This document shows positions 6,693 through 14,644 of a stretch of DNA of 15,003 nt, one piece after another; position 1 is the first letter of the stretch, and each line of letters begins with the position of its first letter. The stretch is from Syntrophopropionicum sp964397525. GTDB lineage: Bacteria; Bacillota; Desulfotomaculia; Desulfotomaculales; Pelotomaculaceae. The notes beneath the pieces are model-generated. The model was not told the origin of the DNA. It ran no database searches and worked only from the letters and a program-made list of their open reading frames with translations. A program made the translations under genes and the position numbers. The DNA lies in assembly GCA_964397525.1 (NCBI GenBank), contig CAYNIY010000034.1:1-15003 (forward strand), in the 5' to 3' direction.

Positions 6693-6704
6693 TATGTGCA
6701 CATA
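6693..6704. promoter_or_regulatory. Perfect 12-bp palindrome upstream of the RNB ribonuclease gene
   Basis: TATGTGCACATA is a perfect palindrome 47 nt before the TTG start of the ribonuclease gene. It could be a repressor site, but no regulator can be named and the length may be chance. No other clear element was seen in 6575-6734. Confidence 0.25.
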
Positions 6705-6751
6705 GCATAGAAAGACTGCATAAAGATGGTATTTAAGGAAGGTGACCTAAT

Positions 6752-8230
6752 TTGTCAAATTCAGAAGAAAGACAACACCACTCTATCCTGAAAAGAATAG
6801 CCCACCGGGCGATGATTGAAAGAGGGCTCATACCGGATTTTCCGGATCAGGTGCTGGACCAGCTAAACGGCATCAACAGCCCGGCGGCTGCAGATGACGA
6901 ATCGGTCCGTGATCTCAGGAAACTCGTTTGGTGTTCGATCGATAATGATGATTCGCTTGATCTGGACCAGCTGACCGCAGCCACTGCCATGCCTGACGGA
7001 GCCGCCCATGTACTGATCGCCATTGCCGATGTTGACGCTCTCGTGAAAAAACAATCGCCTATTGACGATTATGCGCAGCAAAATACCACCTCTGTTTACA
7101 CCGTCGCCGAGACATTTCCGATGCTGCCCTTGAAACTATCCACGGATTTCACTTCTCTCAACTTTCAGGCAGACCGGCTGGCCGTCGTTATTGATCTGGT
7201 TATCGCTGCGGACGGCTCTCTGCAGAGTTCTGATATTTACCGGGCAATAGTGCACAATCAGGCCAAGCTGGCCTACAACAGCGTGGCCGGCTGGCTGGAT
7301 GGCAGCGGGCCGATGCCACAGGCGATCGGCACTGTCAGCGGTTTGGAAGAAAGCCTTCGCCTCCAGGACCGCCTGGCCCAGAAACTCAGGGATCTCCGCC
7401 AACTGCACGGCGCGCTTTATCTCGAAACAATCGAACTCCGCCCGGTATTCGGCGGGGAGGAGCTCGTGGACCTGGAAGACGATAAGGGGAATCCGGCTAA
7501 AGAGATCATTGAAGAATTCATGATCGTAGCCAACGGTGTTACGGCAAGATACCTCGCTTCAAAAAAGTTTCCCTCTTTTCGCCGCCTGGTGCGCACGCCC
7601 AAACGCTGGGACCGGATCGTTGAGCTTGCCGCAGAGTGGGACTCGACATTGCCCGGGGACCCTGACTCAAAGGCTTTGGAGCAATTCCTGGTAGCGGCGA
7701 AAGCTGCCGACCCGCTCCGCTTTCCCGATCTCTCCCTCAGCGTGATCAAACTCCTGGGCTCGGGTGAATACGCCGTTCAGTTTCCGGAAGGCAGTGTTGA
7801 AGGGCATTTCGGTCTGGCGGTTAAAGATTATGGTCACTCCACCGCGCCGAATCGCCGCTACCCCGATTTGATTACCCAGCGGCTGCTGAAAGCAGCCATG
7901 ATGGGAAGCCCGGTACCCTATGAGAAAGATGAATTGAAAGAACTGGCAAAACACTGCACTCTGCAGGAAGATGACGCTAAAAAAGTGGAAAGGCAGGTCG
8001 CCAAATCCGCAGCAGCAATACTGCTGGAATCAAGGATCGGTGAGCAGTTCGATGCTATTGTCACCGGCGCCTCGGATAAAGGCACGTGGGTCCGCCTGAT
8101 ACATCCACCCATTGAAGGAAGGTTGGAGAGCGGTTTTGAAGGCATGGATGTCGGCCAAAAGATCACCGTGCAGCTGATCAGCACAAATGTGGAGCGCGGT
8201 TACATAAACTTTAAGAGAGCAGCATTTTAA
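6752..8230 (+). CDS. RNB-domain (RNase II family) 3'-5' exoribonuclease with S1 domain
   Basis: This 492-residue enzyme resembles the short RNase II-type proteins of Deinococcus and cyanobacteria rather than full-length RNase R: no N-terminal cold-shock domains are visible. The RNB active-site signature is IDNDDSLDLDQ (63-73), with Asp64, Asp70 and Asp72 aligning with metal-binding Asp residues of RNase II. The fourth Asp is Gln73, as I recall for that short subfamily. HSTAPNRRYPDL matches the conserved HSxxPxRRYxDL motif. A C-terminal S1 RNA-binding domain spans about 430-490. It would degrade single-stranded RNA processively from the 3' end in the cytoplasm. The start is TTG, preceded by AAGGAAGGTGA at 6735-6745. 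The gene diverges from the helicase gene and ends convergently with the methyltransferase gene. Confidence 0.88.
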   Translation: MSNSEERQHHSILKRIAHRAMIERGLIPDFPDQVLDQLNGINSPAAADDESVRDLRKLVWCSIDNDDSLDLDQLTAATAMPDGAAHVLIAIADVDALVKKQSPIDDYAQQNTTSVYTVAETFPMLPLKLSTDFTSLNFQADRLAVVIDLVIAADGSLQSSDIYRAIVHNQAKLAYNSVAGWLDGSGPMPQAIGTVSGLEESLRLQDRLAQKLRDLRQLHGALYLETIELRPVFGGEELVDLEDDKGNPAKEIIEEFMIVANGVTARYLASKKFPSFRRLVRTPKRWDRIVELAAEWDSTLPGDPDSKALEQFLVAAKAADPLRFPDLSLSVIKLLGSGEYAVQFPEGSVEGHFGLAVKDYGHSTAPNRRYPDLITQRLLKAAMMGSPVPYEKDELKELAKHCTLQEDDAKKVERQVAKSAAAILLESRIGEQFDAIVTGASDKGTWVRLIHPPIEGRLESGFEGMDVGQKITVQLISTNVERGYINFKRAAF

Positions 8231-8281
8231 AGGATAACTTTATCACGGGTATTACAAGAACTATAGAATGATGTAATGATA

Positions 8282-8305
8282 ACAGTTTATAGATATAAAA
8301 ACTGT
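8282..8305. terminator. Weak hairpin between convergent genes
   Basis: ACAGTTT (8282-8288) and AAACTGT (8299-8305) form a 7-bp stem in the 91-bp gap between two convergent stop codons. A five-T run begins 9 nt later on the plus strand. The position suits a terminator, but the stem is AT-rich and the T-run is displaced. Confidence 0.3.
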
Positions 8306-8321
8306 CGTGCGAACTTTTTGG

Positions 8322-9242
8322 TCAGGGCTGTTTTTTAACAGCAAGACAGTAATTCACGTTATCAAAAGCTGTCATGATATGATTTGGATTCGCCTGGTTA
8401 TATGCAGCGAAATATTGCATGGTAATTTCTGTGGGTGTCAGATGCTCATATATCAATAAGCTGCTGTCAGAAAGCAGCAGTTCCATTTCTTCATAAGAGT
8501 AGCTGGCCAGCATTTTTTCACCGGCGGCGGCAGCCATAGCCGCTTGTTTTTTAGCCCGCGCTCCCGCCTGGTCGGTGTAACTTTTTTCATCCGGATAGTC
8601 AAACACAATGCTGCTGCCATTTGGGATAACATCTGCGAGCTGTTCGATTATTTGCAAAAAGTCCTCTTTCGCCAGGTAATAACTTAAACCCAGCATACTG
8701 CAAAAACTGATGCAGCTTTTATCGAAAAAGGCGCACGCGGAGAGCTTTTCTGCGATATTGTCCCTGGTCAAATCCAACGGGACAAAATGCAAATTTTTCG
8801 GCAGTGCATCTGTGACAGCGGTTAAGCGTGCTTGCTTATCGCTGCTGGTTGCCGGGTGGTCCAATTCAAAAATTTGCAGCTTATTTGCCCAAGCCGGCTG
8901 CCGGCAGGCAAACGTATCATAACCAGCTGCTATAACGATATACTGCCTGGCGCCGATACGGGCGGCTGTTTTCAGCGATCCCTCGGCAAAGGCCGCTCTG
9001 CCAAGCGGAGATGGCGCCAGCTGATTATCCACGATCCACCTGAGCGCACCGTCTTTGGTGCCGCTGAACCCCGGATTGAAAAACTGAATCCCTTGTGCCA
9101 TGTAAAAGGATATCTGCTCCATTTCTTCCTGACCCAGTACTGCTTCGGCAAGGAAATCATCGAATACTTTTACTGTATTGTTTTTTGCATGGTATGCCCG
9201 GGCAAAAGCGCTGACCAGTGCTGTCATGCTTTTTTGTTCCAT
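8322..9242 (-). CDS. Class I SAM-dependent methyltransferase, PPM1/LCMT-like family
   Basis: This 306-residue protein belongs to the leucine carboxyl methyltransferase-like (PPM1, TIGR00027-type) family of O-methyltransferases. Visible hallmarks are VFDDFLAEAVLG (26-37), the SAM-binding motif I YIVIAAGYDTFACR (101-114), ELDHP (126-130) as the acidic loop contacting SAM ribose, and the FVPLDL strand. The substrate cannot be told; bacterial members methylate small-molecule carboxylates or natural products. The start ATG is preceded by GAGGTGA at good spacing. It is a lone gene with no biosynthetic neighbours, divergent from the stalk-domain gene, so horizontal acquisition is possible but not shown. 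Confidence 0.83.
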   Translation of the reverse strand: MEQKSMTALVSAFARAYHAKNNTVKVFDDFLAEAVLGQEEMEQISFYMAQGIQFFNPGFSGTKDGALRWIVDNQLAPSPLGRAAFAEGSLKTAARIGARQYIVIAAGYDTFACRQPAWANKLQIFELDHPATSSDKQARLTAVTDALPKNLHFVPLDLTRDNIAEKLSACAFFDKSCISFCSMLGLSYYLAKEDFLQIIEQLADVIPNGSSIVFDYPDEKSYTDQAGARAKKQAAMAAAAGEKMLASYSYEEMELLLSDSSLLIYEHLTPTEITMQYFAAYNQANPNHIMTAFDNVNYCLAVKKQP

Positions 9243-9351
9243 ATTGTTTTCACCTCATATACCTAATACACCCAAACCGTAAAAATTTCAAGACTCGTAT
9301 TTTCCCCGATTTTGTGGTAATGGGATGCCCTTCTGTTTGCCCCTTGGAAGA

Positions 9352-9381
9352 TTGGCAAATTTAATATAAAATAATTAAAAT
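9352..9381 (+). promoter_or_regulatory. Candidate promoter of the stalk-domain protein gene
   Basis: TTGGCA (9352-9357) and TAAAAT (9376-9381), separated by 18 nt, lie in an AT-rich stretch between the divergent methyltransferase and stalk-domain genes. The match is moderate; nearby AT-rich hexamers could also serve as the -10. Confidence 0.45.
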
Positions 9382-9402
9382 GAGAAAATTCAGGAGATAA
9401 TA

Positions 9403-9433
9403 CCGGACTGGCCTGAATACGAGGTTAGTCCGG
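9403..9433 (+). promoter_or_regulatory. 5'-leader hairpin upstream of the stalk-domain gene
   Basis: CCGGACT (9403-9409) pairs with AGTCCGG (9427-9433), and GGCCT pairs with AGGTT inside it through two G-U pairs, giving a 12-bp stem with a 7-nt loop. It ends just before the strong AAGGAGGAGG ribosome binding site. It may stabilise the mRNA or control translation. The A-rich, not T-rich, downstream side rules out a plus-strand terminator. Confidence 0.5.
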
Positions 9434-9459
9434 AGAAAAAAAAGGAGGAGGTTTAACAA

Positions 9460-10776
9460 GTGAAAGGACGATTTATTTCTGCCATGCTAAGTATCGCGCT
9501 GCTCATGGGGATCATGTCTGTACAGCTGCCTGCAGAAGGGGCGCAGGAGGTTGTTAAGAGCACACAATTGTTTGAAAACATCGATTATCAAAAATCAGCA
9601 AACATCCGCGTCATAATTGATGGCAAACAACTGGTGTTCGACGTTAATCCGCAGCTTGTTGACGGCAGGACACTGGTGCCTATGAGAAATATATTTGAAG
9701 CGCTCGGCCTCAAAGTAAACTGGGATGCGGTGACTGAAACAGCCATCGGCACGAACGCCGACAATACATTCCTGTTTGTGATCGGCAGCAACAAGGCGAT
9801 GGTGAACAACCAGGAAAAAAGCCTCGATGTGCCGGCGAGTATTATTGACGGCAGGACAATGATCCCGCTGCGTTTCCTGTCCGAAAACATGGGGTATCAT
9901 GTAGTCTGGATTGAGAGCTCCAACCTGATCCTGATCGGCAAAGCAGATATCATCGAATGGCGCTATGAGGGCTTTGAACAGATTCCGCCCTATAAGGAAT
10001 TTGAACAAAAATATGTTAACGGCGTAAAGGGCATGGAGACTCGCTACAACGGTAAAAACCATGAGGTTAAAATTGTTACCCTGTACAGCGCCGACGGCCG
10101 TATTGTGCCGAATGTTTTGGATTTTAACCTGCCCAACTACGGCGGCGGGTGGTCTCAGGAATCGCCCTTTGCCGGCAAGACGTACTGGGTAGACCTGGAT
10201 ACTATAAGCGGCGGTAATAATGACAGCGGATTTTATGACCCGAAGACCTTCACACCCCTTAAGGTCAATCTCTTGAGGGACAGCGCGCCGGCTGGCAATT
10301 ATCTGAAAGTGAAAATCGAAGAGCACTACTTTGCCCTGGACACATGGAATAAACTGGACGCCTCAAACTCCGCACTCGGAGCCATTAAGGATGAAAAACT
10401 GCTGGACGGCAAGGAAATAAGCAGTTATGATACCATTTTCAGAGTTACCGTGAATGACAAGTACAGCGGTTTTATTTTACTGGGAAATCTATTAGACACC
10501 TTGCTCACACCCGATGAAGATCAGATCTATACAACATTTGAAGAAGATCCGAGGACAATATTTGACTGGCCGGACAGCACCTGGAGCCGGTTGAAAGGTG
10601 AAAATCCCTGGACAGGCATGACCAAGGATATGCTGCTGGTCCAGCTGCTGAATAAGCCGGATCAGACCACCGTCATTGAAACCAGGTTTTCTGTATACGA
10701 ACTTTGGGTATATGAGTATGATTATACAGATGCCATTTACTTCTTTGATGACGGGGTGTTGACCGACATAAGGTAA
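9460..10776 (+). CDS. Secreted copper amine oxidase N-terminal (stalk) domain protein
   Basis: This 438-residue exported protein starts at GTG with AAGGAGGAGG just upstream. A signal peptide covers about residues 1-28. Two stalk repeats follow (about 50-165), marked by VDGRTLVPMRNIFEALG and IDGRTMIPLRFLSENMG, each with a hydrophobic strand and a tryptophan-containing turn (VNWD, VVWI). Residues about 170-438 match no family I recognise. That part is rich in Tyr, Trp and Asp, looks beta-rich, and has no visible catalytic motif. In Firmicutes such stalk domains are common in surface or wall-associated proteins and have nothing to do with amine oxidase activity. The wall carboxypeptidase at 1648 carries a related stalk domain. 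Confidence 0.85.
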   Translation: MKGRFISAMLSIALLMGIMSVQLPAEGAQEVVKSTQLFENIDYQKSANIRVIIDGKQLVFDVNPQLVDGRTLVPMRNIFEALGLKVNWDAVTETAIGTNADNTFLFVIGSNKAMVNNQEKSLDVPASIIDGRTMIPLRFLSENMGYHVVWIESSNLILIGKADIIEWRYEGFEQIPPYKEFEQKYVNGVKGMETRYNGKNHEVKIVTLYSADGRIVPNVLDFNLPNYGGGWSQESPFAGKTYWVDLDTISGGNNDSGFYDPKTFTPLKVNLLRDSAPAGNYLKVKIEEHYFALDTWNKLDASNSALGAIKDEKLLDGKEISSYDTIFRVTVNDKYSGFILLGNLLDTLLTPDEDQIYTTFEEDPRTIFDWPDSTWSRLKGENPWTGMTKDMLLVQLLNKPDQTTVIETRFSVYELWVYEYDYTDAIYFFDDGVLTDIR

Positions 10777-10819
10777 AATCCGGCTGCAGGCTGGAATGTG
10801 ACACAGTCAAAAGTGAGGT

Positions 10820-10860
10820 TATAAAGGGGACACCTGTGCCAGCACATTGTCCCCTTTATA
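10820..10860. repeat. REP-like palindrome with 13-bp perfect arms
   Basis: TATAAAGGGGACA (10820-10832) and TGTCCCCTTTATA (10848-10860) are perfect inverted arms, with an inner GTGC/GCAC pair near the tip. The GGGGACA...TGTCCCC core resembles, but is not the same as, the repeats at 419, 1003 and 1582. It may also end transcription of the stalk-domain gene, although no proper T-run follows. Confidence 0.75.
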
Positions 10861-10915
10861 TACATATACAAGGTGTTGAAGCCAGCCCGGGAGAGATGAA
10901 TGCTGTCTGGGCAGC

Positions 10916-10950
10916 GTAACCGGCCGGGCAGAGCCGGTTACTGTGTTTTT
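10916..10950 (+). terminator. Terminator-like hairpin in the ku leader
   Basis: GTAACCGGC (10916-10924) and GCCGGTTAC (10933-10941) form a perfect 9-bp GC-rich stem with an 8-nt loop, followed by TGTGTTTTT. It ends 11 nt before the ku ribosome binding site. It may end read-through from upstream or act as an attenuator of the ku-ligD transcript; which depends on where the ku promoter lies. Confidence 0.55.
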
Positions 10951-10980
10951 GGCACTATATCTGAGAGGAGGCTTTGCCGT

Positions 10981-11856
10981 ATGACTCCGAATTCCCGTGT
11001 TATCTGGAATGGCGCCATCAGCTTCGGCCTGGTGAATATTCCGGTGGCGCTGTATACAGCGGCAAGCGAGTCCGGTTTGGATTTCGATTGGCTCGACAAG
11101 CGCACCATGGACCTCGTCGGGTACAAGCGGATCAATAAGAAGAGCGGGCAGGAAATTGGGAATGAAAACATTGTCAGGGGCATCGCTTATGAAAAAGGCC
11201 GGTATGTCGTTCTAACCGATGACGAGATTAAAAATGCCCTTGCCAAGAGCACGCAGACCATCGAAATCGAGTCTTTTGTGTCTGCGGCGGAAATACCACC
11301 CGTGTATTTCGAACGTCCCTACTATCTTGCTCCGATTGGCAATGCAGACAAGTCTTACGCTTTGCTTCGCGAAACGCTGCTGAAGACGCAGCGCATAGGG
11401 GTTGCCCGGGTTGTAATACATACAAAGCAGCACCTGGCTGCTATTATTCCTGCCGGGCTTGGGCTGGTTTTAATACTTATGCGCTGGGCCAGCCAAATTC
11501 GTCCCTGGAGTGATCTTAAGCTGCCCTCCATCGGGGCAGAAGAGCTGGCACAACGCGAATTATCGATAGCGGTGCAGCTGGTTGAAGCCATGTCGGAACC
11601 CTGGGCGCCTGAAAAGTTCCAGGATTCGTTCACAGCCAAAGTTATGGCGCTGGTAGAGGAAAAAGTCAGGACAGGCCGTATCGAGACGGTAATCCGGGCC
11701 GAAGAAGTGCCTGCCGGCAGCGGGATGGCGGAGGTTATTGACTTAACGGAATTACTGCGGCGCAGTCTGCAAAGTAAAATCGCAGGCCGTACTGAAAAAC
11801 CGGCAGCCAGAGCAAAAAGAGCTGCGAAAAGCGCTGGAGAAGATAAATTGACATAG
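10981..11856 (+). CDS. ku: Bacterial Ku end-binding protein (NHEJ)
   Basis: This 291-residue Ku protein would form a homodimeric ring on double-strand DNA ends and recruit LigD. Family hallmarks are the N-terminus (RVIWNGAISFGLVNIPVALY), the YKRINKKSG region, the IEIESFV and YFERPYYLAP core strands, and MRWASQIRPWSDLKLP near residue 170. The C-terminal tail (from about 265) is Lys/Arg/Ala-rich, as in Ku proteins whose basic tail binds DNA. The ATG at 10981 is supported by GAGAGGAGG 10 nt upstream and by the usual Ku N-terminus; the open frame extends 27 codons further upstream through the hairpin and is not believed. ligD follows after 54 bp, forming the standard NHEJ pair. In Bacillus the pair is expressed in the forespore; no sigma-G promoter was identified here. 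Confidence 0.95.
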   Translation: MTPNSRVIWNGAISFGLVNIPVALYTAASESGLDFDWLDKRTMDLVGYKRINKKSGQEIGNENIVRGIAYEKGRYVVLTDDEIKNALAKSTQTIEIESFVSAAEIPPVYFERPYYLAPIGNADKSYALLRETLLKTQRIGVARVVIHTKQHLAAIIPAGLGLVLILMRWASQIRPWSDLKLPSIGAEELAQRELSIAVQLVEAMSEPWAPEKFQDSFTAKVMALVEEKVRTGRIETVIRAEEVPAGSGMAEVIDLTELLRRSLQSKIAGRTEKPAARAKRAAKSAGEDKLT

Positions 11857-11910
11857 AATGTTTTTTAAAGCGCCTGCCACAAGCAGTAAAAAGGAATGGG
11901 AGAAGGCTGC

Positions 11911-14397
11911 ATGGAGAAGAATGCAGATCCGCTTATGCCTTACAAGAAAAAGAGAGATTTCTCTGTTACTCCCGAACCGGCGGGTGACGATGCGAAGAAA
12001 ACCGCTGCCCCGTCTTTCGCCGTCCAAAAGCATGACGCGCGAAATATGCACTACGACCTTCGCCTGGAGCTTGACGGGGTATTAAAAAGCTGGGCAATTC
12101 CGAAGGGTCCCAGTCTCGACCCCTCGCAAAAACGCCTGGCTGTTCACGTTGAGGACCATCCCCTGGCTTATGCCGGCTTTGAAGGAGTGATCCCGCCCAA
12201 GGAATATGGCGCCGGCACGGTAATACTCTGGGACCGCGGAATGTGGGAGCCAATCGGAGACCCGCAGGAGGGGCTGGCAGCCGGCAGCCTGAAGTTTGTA
12301 CTGCACGGCGAGAAGCTCCGGGGAGCCTGGGCGCTGGTGCGCATGCGCAGCAAAGCGGGGGAGAAGCAGGAGCCCTGGCTGCTGATCAAGGAACGCGACG
12401 CCCACGCCCGGGCAGAAACTGAGTTCAAAGTCACAGAGGAGCTGCCGGACAGTGTCCTCACTGGCACAGGCGGCCCCTCCATGCCACCGGGGGCGAAGCC
12501 GGGGCCTGTACCGCCGGCGCTCGCGCCTGCGCTGGCAACCTTGGTCGACAGTATTCCGGTCAATGGCGATTGGAGCTACGAAATAAAATTCGACGGTTAC
12601 CGTATCCTGGCGCGCATCGATGAAGACGGTGCGGCGTTATTCACCCGCAGCGGACTAAACTGGACCACCAGGTTGGAAAGCCTGGCTTTGGCCCTTAAGG
12701 ATCTGAAGATAGCTCCCGGTTGGCTGGACGGTGAGATTGTTGTGCTGGGGGCCGATGGGACGCCTGATTTTGGCCTCCTGCAGAGTGCTTTTGAAGAGGC
12801 GCGTACAAATGAGATCCGCTATTATGTCTTCGATATACCATTTTACGCAGGCTTTGATCTGCGTGCTGTCAGCCTGGCACAGCGCCGCGTACTGCTGGCA
12901 GAGCTCTTCCGTGAATTTACCTCCGGTATGGTCAGCTTCAGTGAGGATTTTGTGGCAGACGGCGGCGACATCCTGCATAGCGCCTGCGTTCTGGGCTTGG
13001 AAGGGATTATCGGCAAACGAAAGGACTCACCCTATATTTCGGGCCGGACGATGAACTGGATTAAGCTCAAATGTATCCAGCGCCAGGAGTTTGTCTTGCT
13101 GGGGTACACCGAATCGAAAGCAGGGAACGGAGGTATCGGCGCGCTGCTGCTGGGAGTCTATGACCACGCAAACCACCTGCGTTATGCGGGTCGGGTTGGT
13201 ACAGGATTTGATAACAAAACTGCGCTTATGCTCAAGGAAAAACTCTCACAGCTGGCAGTTGAAAAGACCCCGCTGTTTGAAATGCCGGGAGATGTGAAGG
13301 CAGACCTGGTTAACTGGGTTGTGCCTGAACTTGTCGCCGAGGTGTCTTTTACCGAATGGACCAAAGAGGGCAGGTTGAGGCACCCTGTTTTTCAGGGACT
13401 GCGCAGCGACAAGCCGGCGGCCTTGATTACCAGGGAGATGCCGCAGGTGGCGGCGCGCCCAGCAGCGAACGGTCAAGGCAGCTCCGGCCCGAACAATAAA
13501 TTGCAAGACCCCGAGGCCCTTGAGCCGCAAATCAGCAATCCGGACAGAATAATTGACCACAGTACCGGACTTAAAAAATTGGATCTTGTGCATTACTACC
13601 AACTCGCCTCCAGGTGGATCCTCCCCCAGCTCGCCGGTCGCCCGGTATCCTTTTTGCGCGCGCCTTCGGGAATCGATGGTGAAATATTCTTCCAAAAGCA
13701 TAACGACACCTTGAATATTCCCGGTTTGAAGCAGCTGGATCCAGCGTTTGACCCGGGGCATCCCGCCCTGTTGGAAATTGATTCTCATACAGCTTTAATC
13801 GGCGCCGCACAGATGAATGTCATCGAGTTTCACACCTGGAATGCCACGACTAAAAATATCGAGCAGCCGGACCGCATGGTTTTTGATCTTGACCCGGGGG
13901 AACAAATGGCCTGGCCAATGGTGCTTGAAGCAGCTGAGCTGACGCGTGTATTACTGGAAGAGCTTGGCTTGAAGAGTTTCCTGAAAACAAGCGGGGGCAA
14001 GGGCCTGCACATTGTGGTGCCCTTGACACCGCGCGATGATTGGGAAACAGTAAAAGAATTTTCCAAAGCAGCAGCCCAGCATCTCGCCGCTGTGATCCCC
14101 AGCCGTTTTACTGCCTTGAGCGGGCCCCGCAACCGGAAGGGCAAGGTTTACATCGATTATAACCGCAACGGCCGGGGCGCTACTACGGTAGCTGCTTTTT
14201 CAGCGCGTGCCCGCCCTGGGATGGGTGTTTCCATGCCGTGTTCCTGGCAGGAAATATCAACTTTGACCAGCGGTGCGCACTGGACTGTCTTAAACGCGCG
14301 CGAGCGGCTGGAGTCCTGGAAAGACCCCTGGGAAAATTATTCCAAAACAAGGCAGCTCCTGAGTGCAGCAAGCAAAAACAGATTATTGAAGGGGTAA
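11911..14397 (+). CDS. ligD: Multidomain ATP-dependent DNA ligase D (PE-LIG-POL)
   Basis: This 828-residue NHEJ enzyme has three domains. The N-terminal 3'-phosphoesterase (about 20-150) has His41, His47, Asp49, Arg51, His83 and Tyr87, aligning one residue short of the P. aeruginosa LigD active site. The ATP-dependent ligase (about 200-520) has the nucleotidyl-acceptor Lys226 in EIKFDGYR, and LDGEIVVL, EGIIGKR and WIKLK motifs. The C-terminal primase-type polymerase (about 550-820) has catalytic FDLDPG (Asp659, Asp661) and SGGKGLHIV. Together with Ku it trims, fills and seals broken ends. The order matches Pseudomonas LigD, not the mycobacterial (POL first) or Bacillus (no PE) forms. The start at 11911 is preferred because GGGAG lies 8 nt upstream; the in-frame ATG at 11896 has its purine tract directly abutting. 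Confidence 0.95.
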   Translation: MEKNADPLMPYKKKRDFSVTPEPAGDDAKKTAAPSFAVQKHDARNMHYDLRLELDGVLKSWAIPKGPSLDPSQKRLAVHVEDHPLAYAGFEGVIPPKEYGAGTVILWDRGMWEPIGDPQEGLAAGSLKFVLHGEKLRGAWALVRMRSKAGEKQEPWLLIKERDAHARAETEFKVTEELPDSVLTGTGGPSMPPGAKPGPVPPALAPALATLVDSIPVNGDWSYEIKFDGYRILARIDEDGAALFTRSGLNWTTRLESLALALKDLKIAPGWLDGEIVVLGADGTPDFGLLQSAFEEARTNEIRYYVFDIPFYAGFDLRAVSLAQRRVLLAELFREFTSGMVSFSEDFVADGGDILHSACVLGLEGIIGKRKDSPYISGRTMNWIKLKCIQRQEFVLLGYTESKAGNGGIGALLLGVYDHANHLRYAGRVGTGFDNKTALMLKEKLSQLAVEKTPLFEMPGDVKADLVNWVVPELVAEVSFTEWTKEGRLRHPVFQGLRSDKPAALITREMPQVAARPAANGQGSSGPNNKLQDPEALEPQISNPDRIIDHSTGLKKLDLVHYYQLASRWILPQLAGRPVSFLRAPSGIDGEIFFQKHNDTLNIPGLKQLDPAFDPGHPALLEIDSHTALIGAAQMNVIEFHTWNATTKNIEQPDRMVFDLDPGEQMAWPMVLEAAELTRVLLEELGLKSFLKTSGGKGLHIVVPLTPRDDWETVKEFSKAAAQHLAAVIPSRFTALSGPRNRKGKVYIDYNRNGRGATTVAAFSARARPGMGVSMPCSWQEISTLTSGAHWTVLNARERLESWKDPWENYSKTRQLLSAASKNRLLKG

Positions 14398-14591
14398 CGA
14401 TTACGGAGTGTAAATCGGTCATTAAATATGCCTCGGGTAACAAAGCCACGATTATTGAAGCTTATCCTGTTGACCATGCTTCTCCCAGTTACAGGTTTAT
14501 GGGTTATGTGCCAATATTTCAGCAACATCATTTCGTGGAAGCCGGCAGAGCTTGGAGCAGAAGGAGTATCATGAGATTGAAGCTCAATTAA
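14398..14591 (+). pseudogene. C-terminal remnant of a GNAT N-acetyltransferase
   Basis: The frame starting at 14400 gives about 63 residues resembling the last half of a GNAT acetyltransferase: a helix (VIKYASGNK), then ATIIEAYPVD, SPSYRFMGYVPIFQQHHF and a tail RRSIMRLKLN, ending with TAA. The acetyl-CoA P-loop (RxxGxG/A) and everything before it are missing. The frame continues upstream only inside ligD, where it is just an overlapping shadow. No start codon with a ribosome binding site precedes it. The remnant abuts the ligD stop, suggesting a deletion joined ligD to a former acetyltransferase gene. Confidence 0.7.
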
Positions 14592-14644
14592 AATCAGCGC
14601 CACGGGGCTGCAGGACAATGAATACAGGGAGGGGGACAAAATTT

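Noticed and set aside
9403..9433. Terminator of an upstream transcript
   Set aside because: An A-run, not a T-run, follows on the plus strand, and the strand upstream is divergent, so there is no transcript to end.
9595..10326. Long minus-strand ORF (243 codons) opposite the stalk-domain gene
   Set aside because: It lies wholly inside a well-supported gene on the other strand, shows no recognisable domain and has no convincing ribosome binding site.
10900..10980. N-terminal extension of Ku
   Set aside because: The region holds a terminator-like hairpin and the Ku ribosome binding site; Ku homology begins at the ATG at 10981.
13246..13788. Long minus-strand ORF (180 codons) opposite ligD
   Set aside because: It is a shadow of a gene with intact catalytic motifs; composition-driven open frames are expected here.
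14238..14397. A full 117-codon gene covering the GNAT-like sequence
   Set aside because: Its first part is an out-of-frame shadow of ligD with no acetyltransferase similarity; only the part after the ligD stop looks like GNAT.
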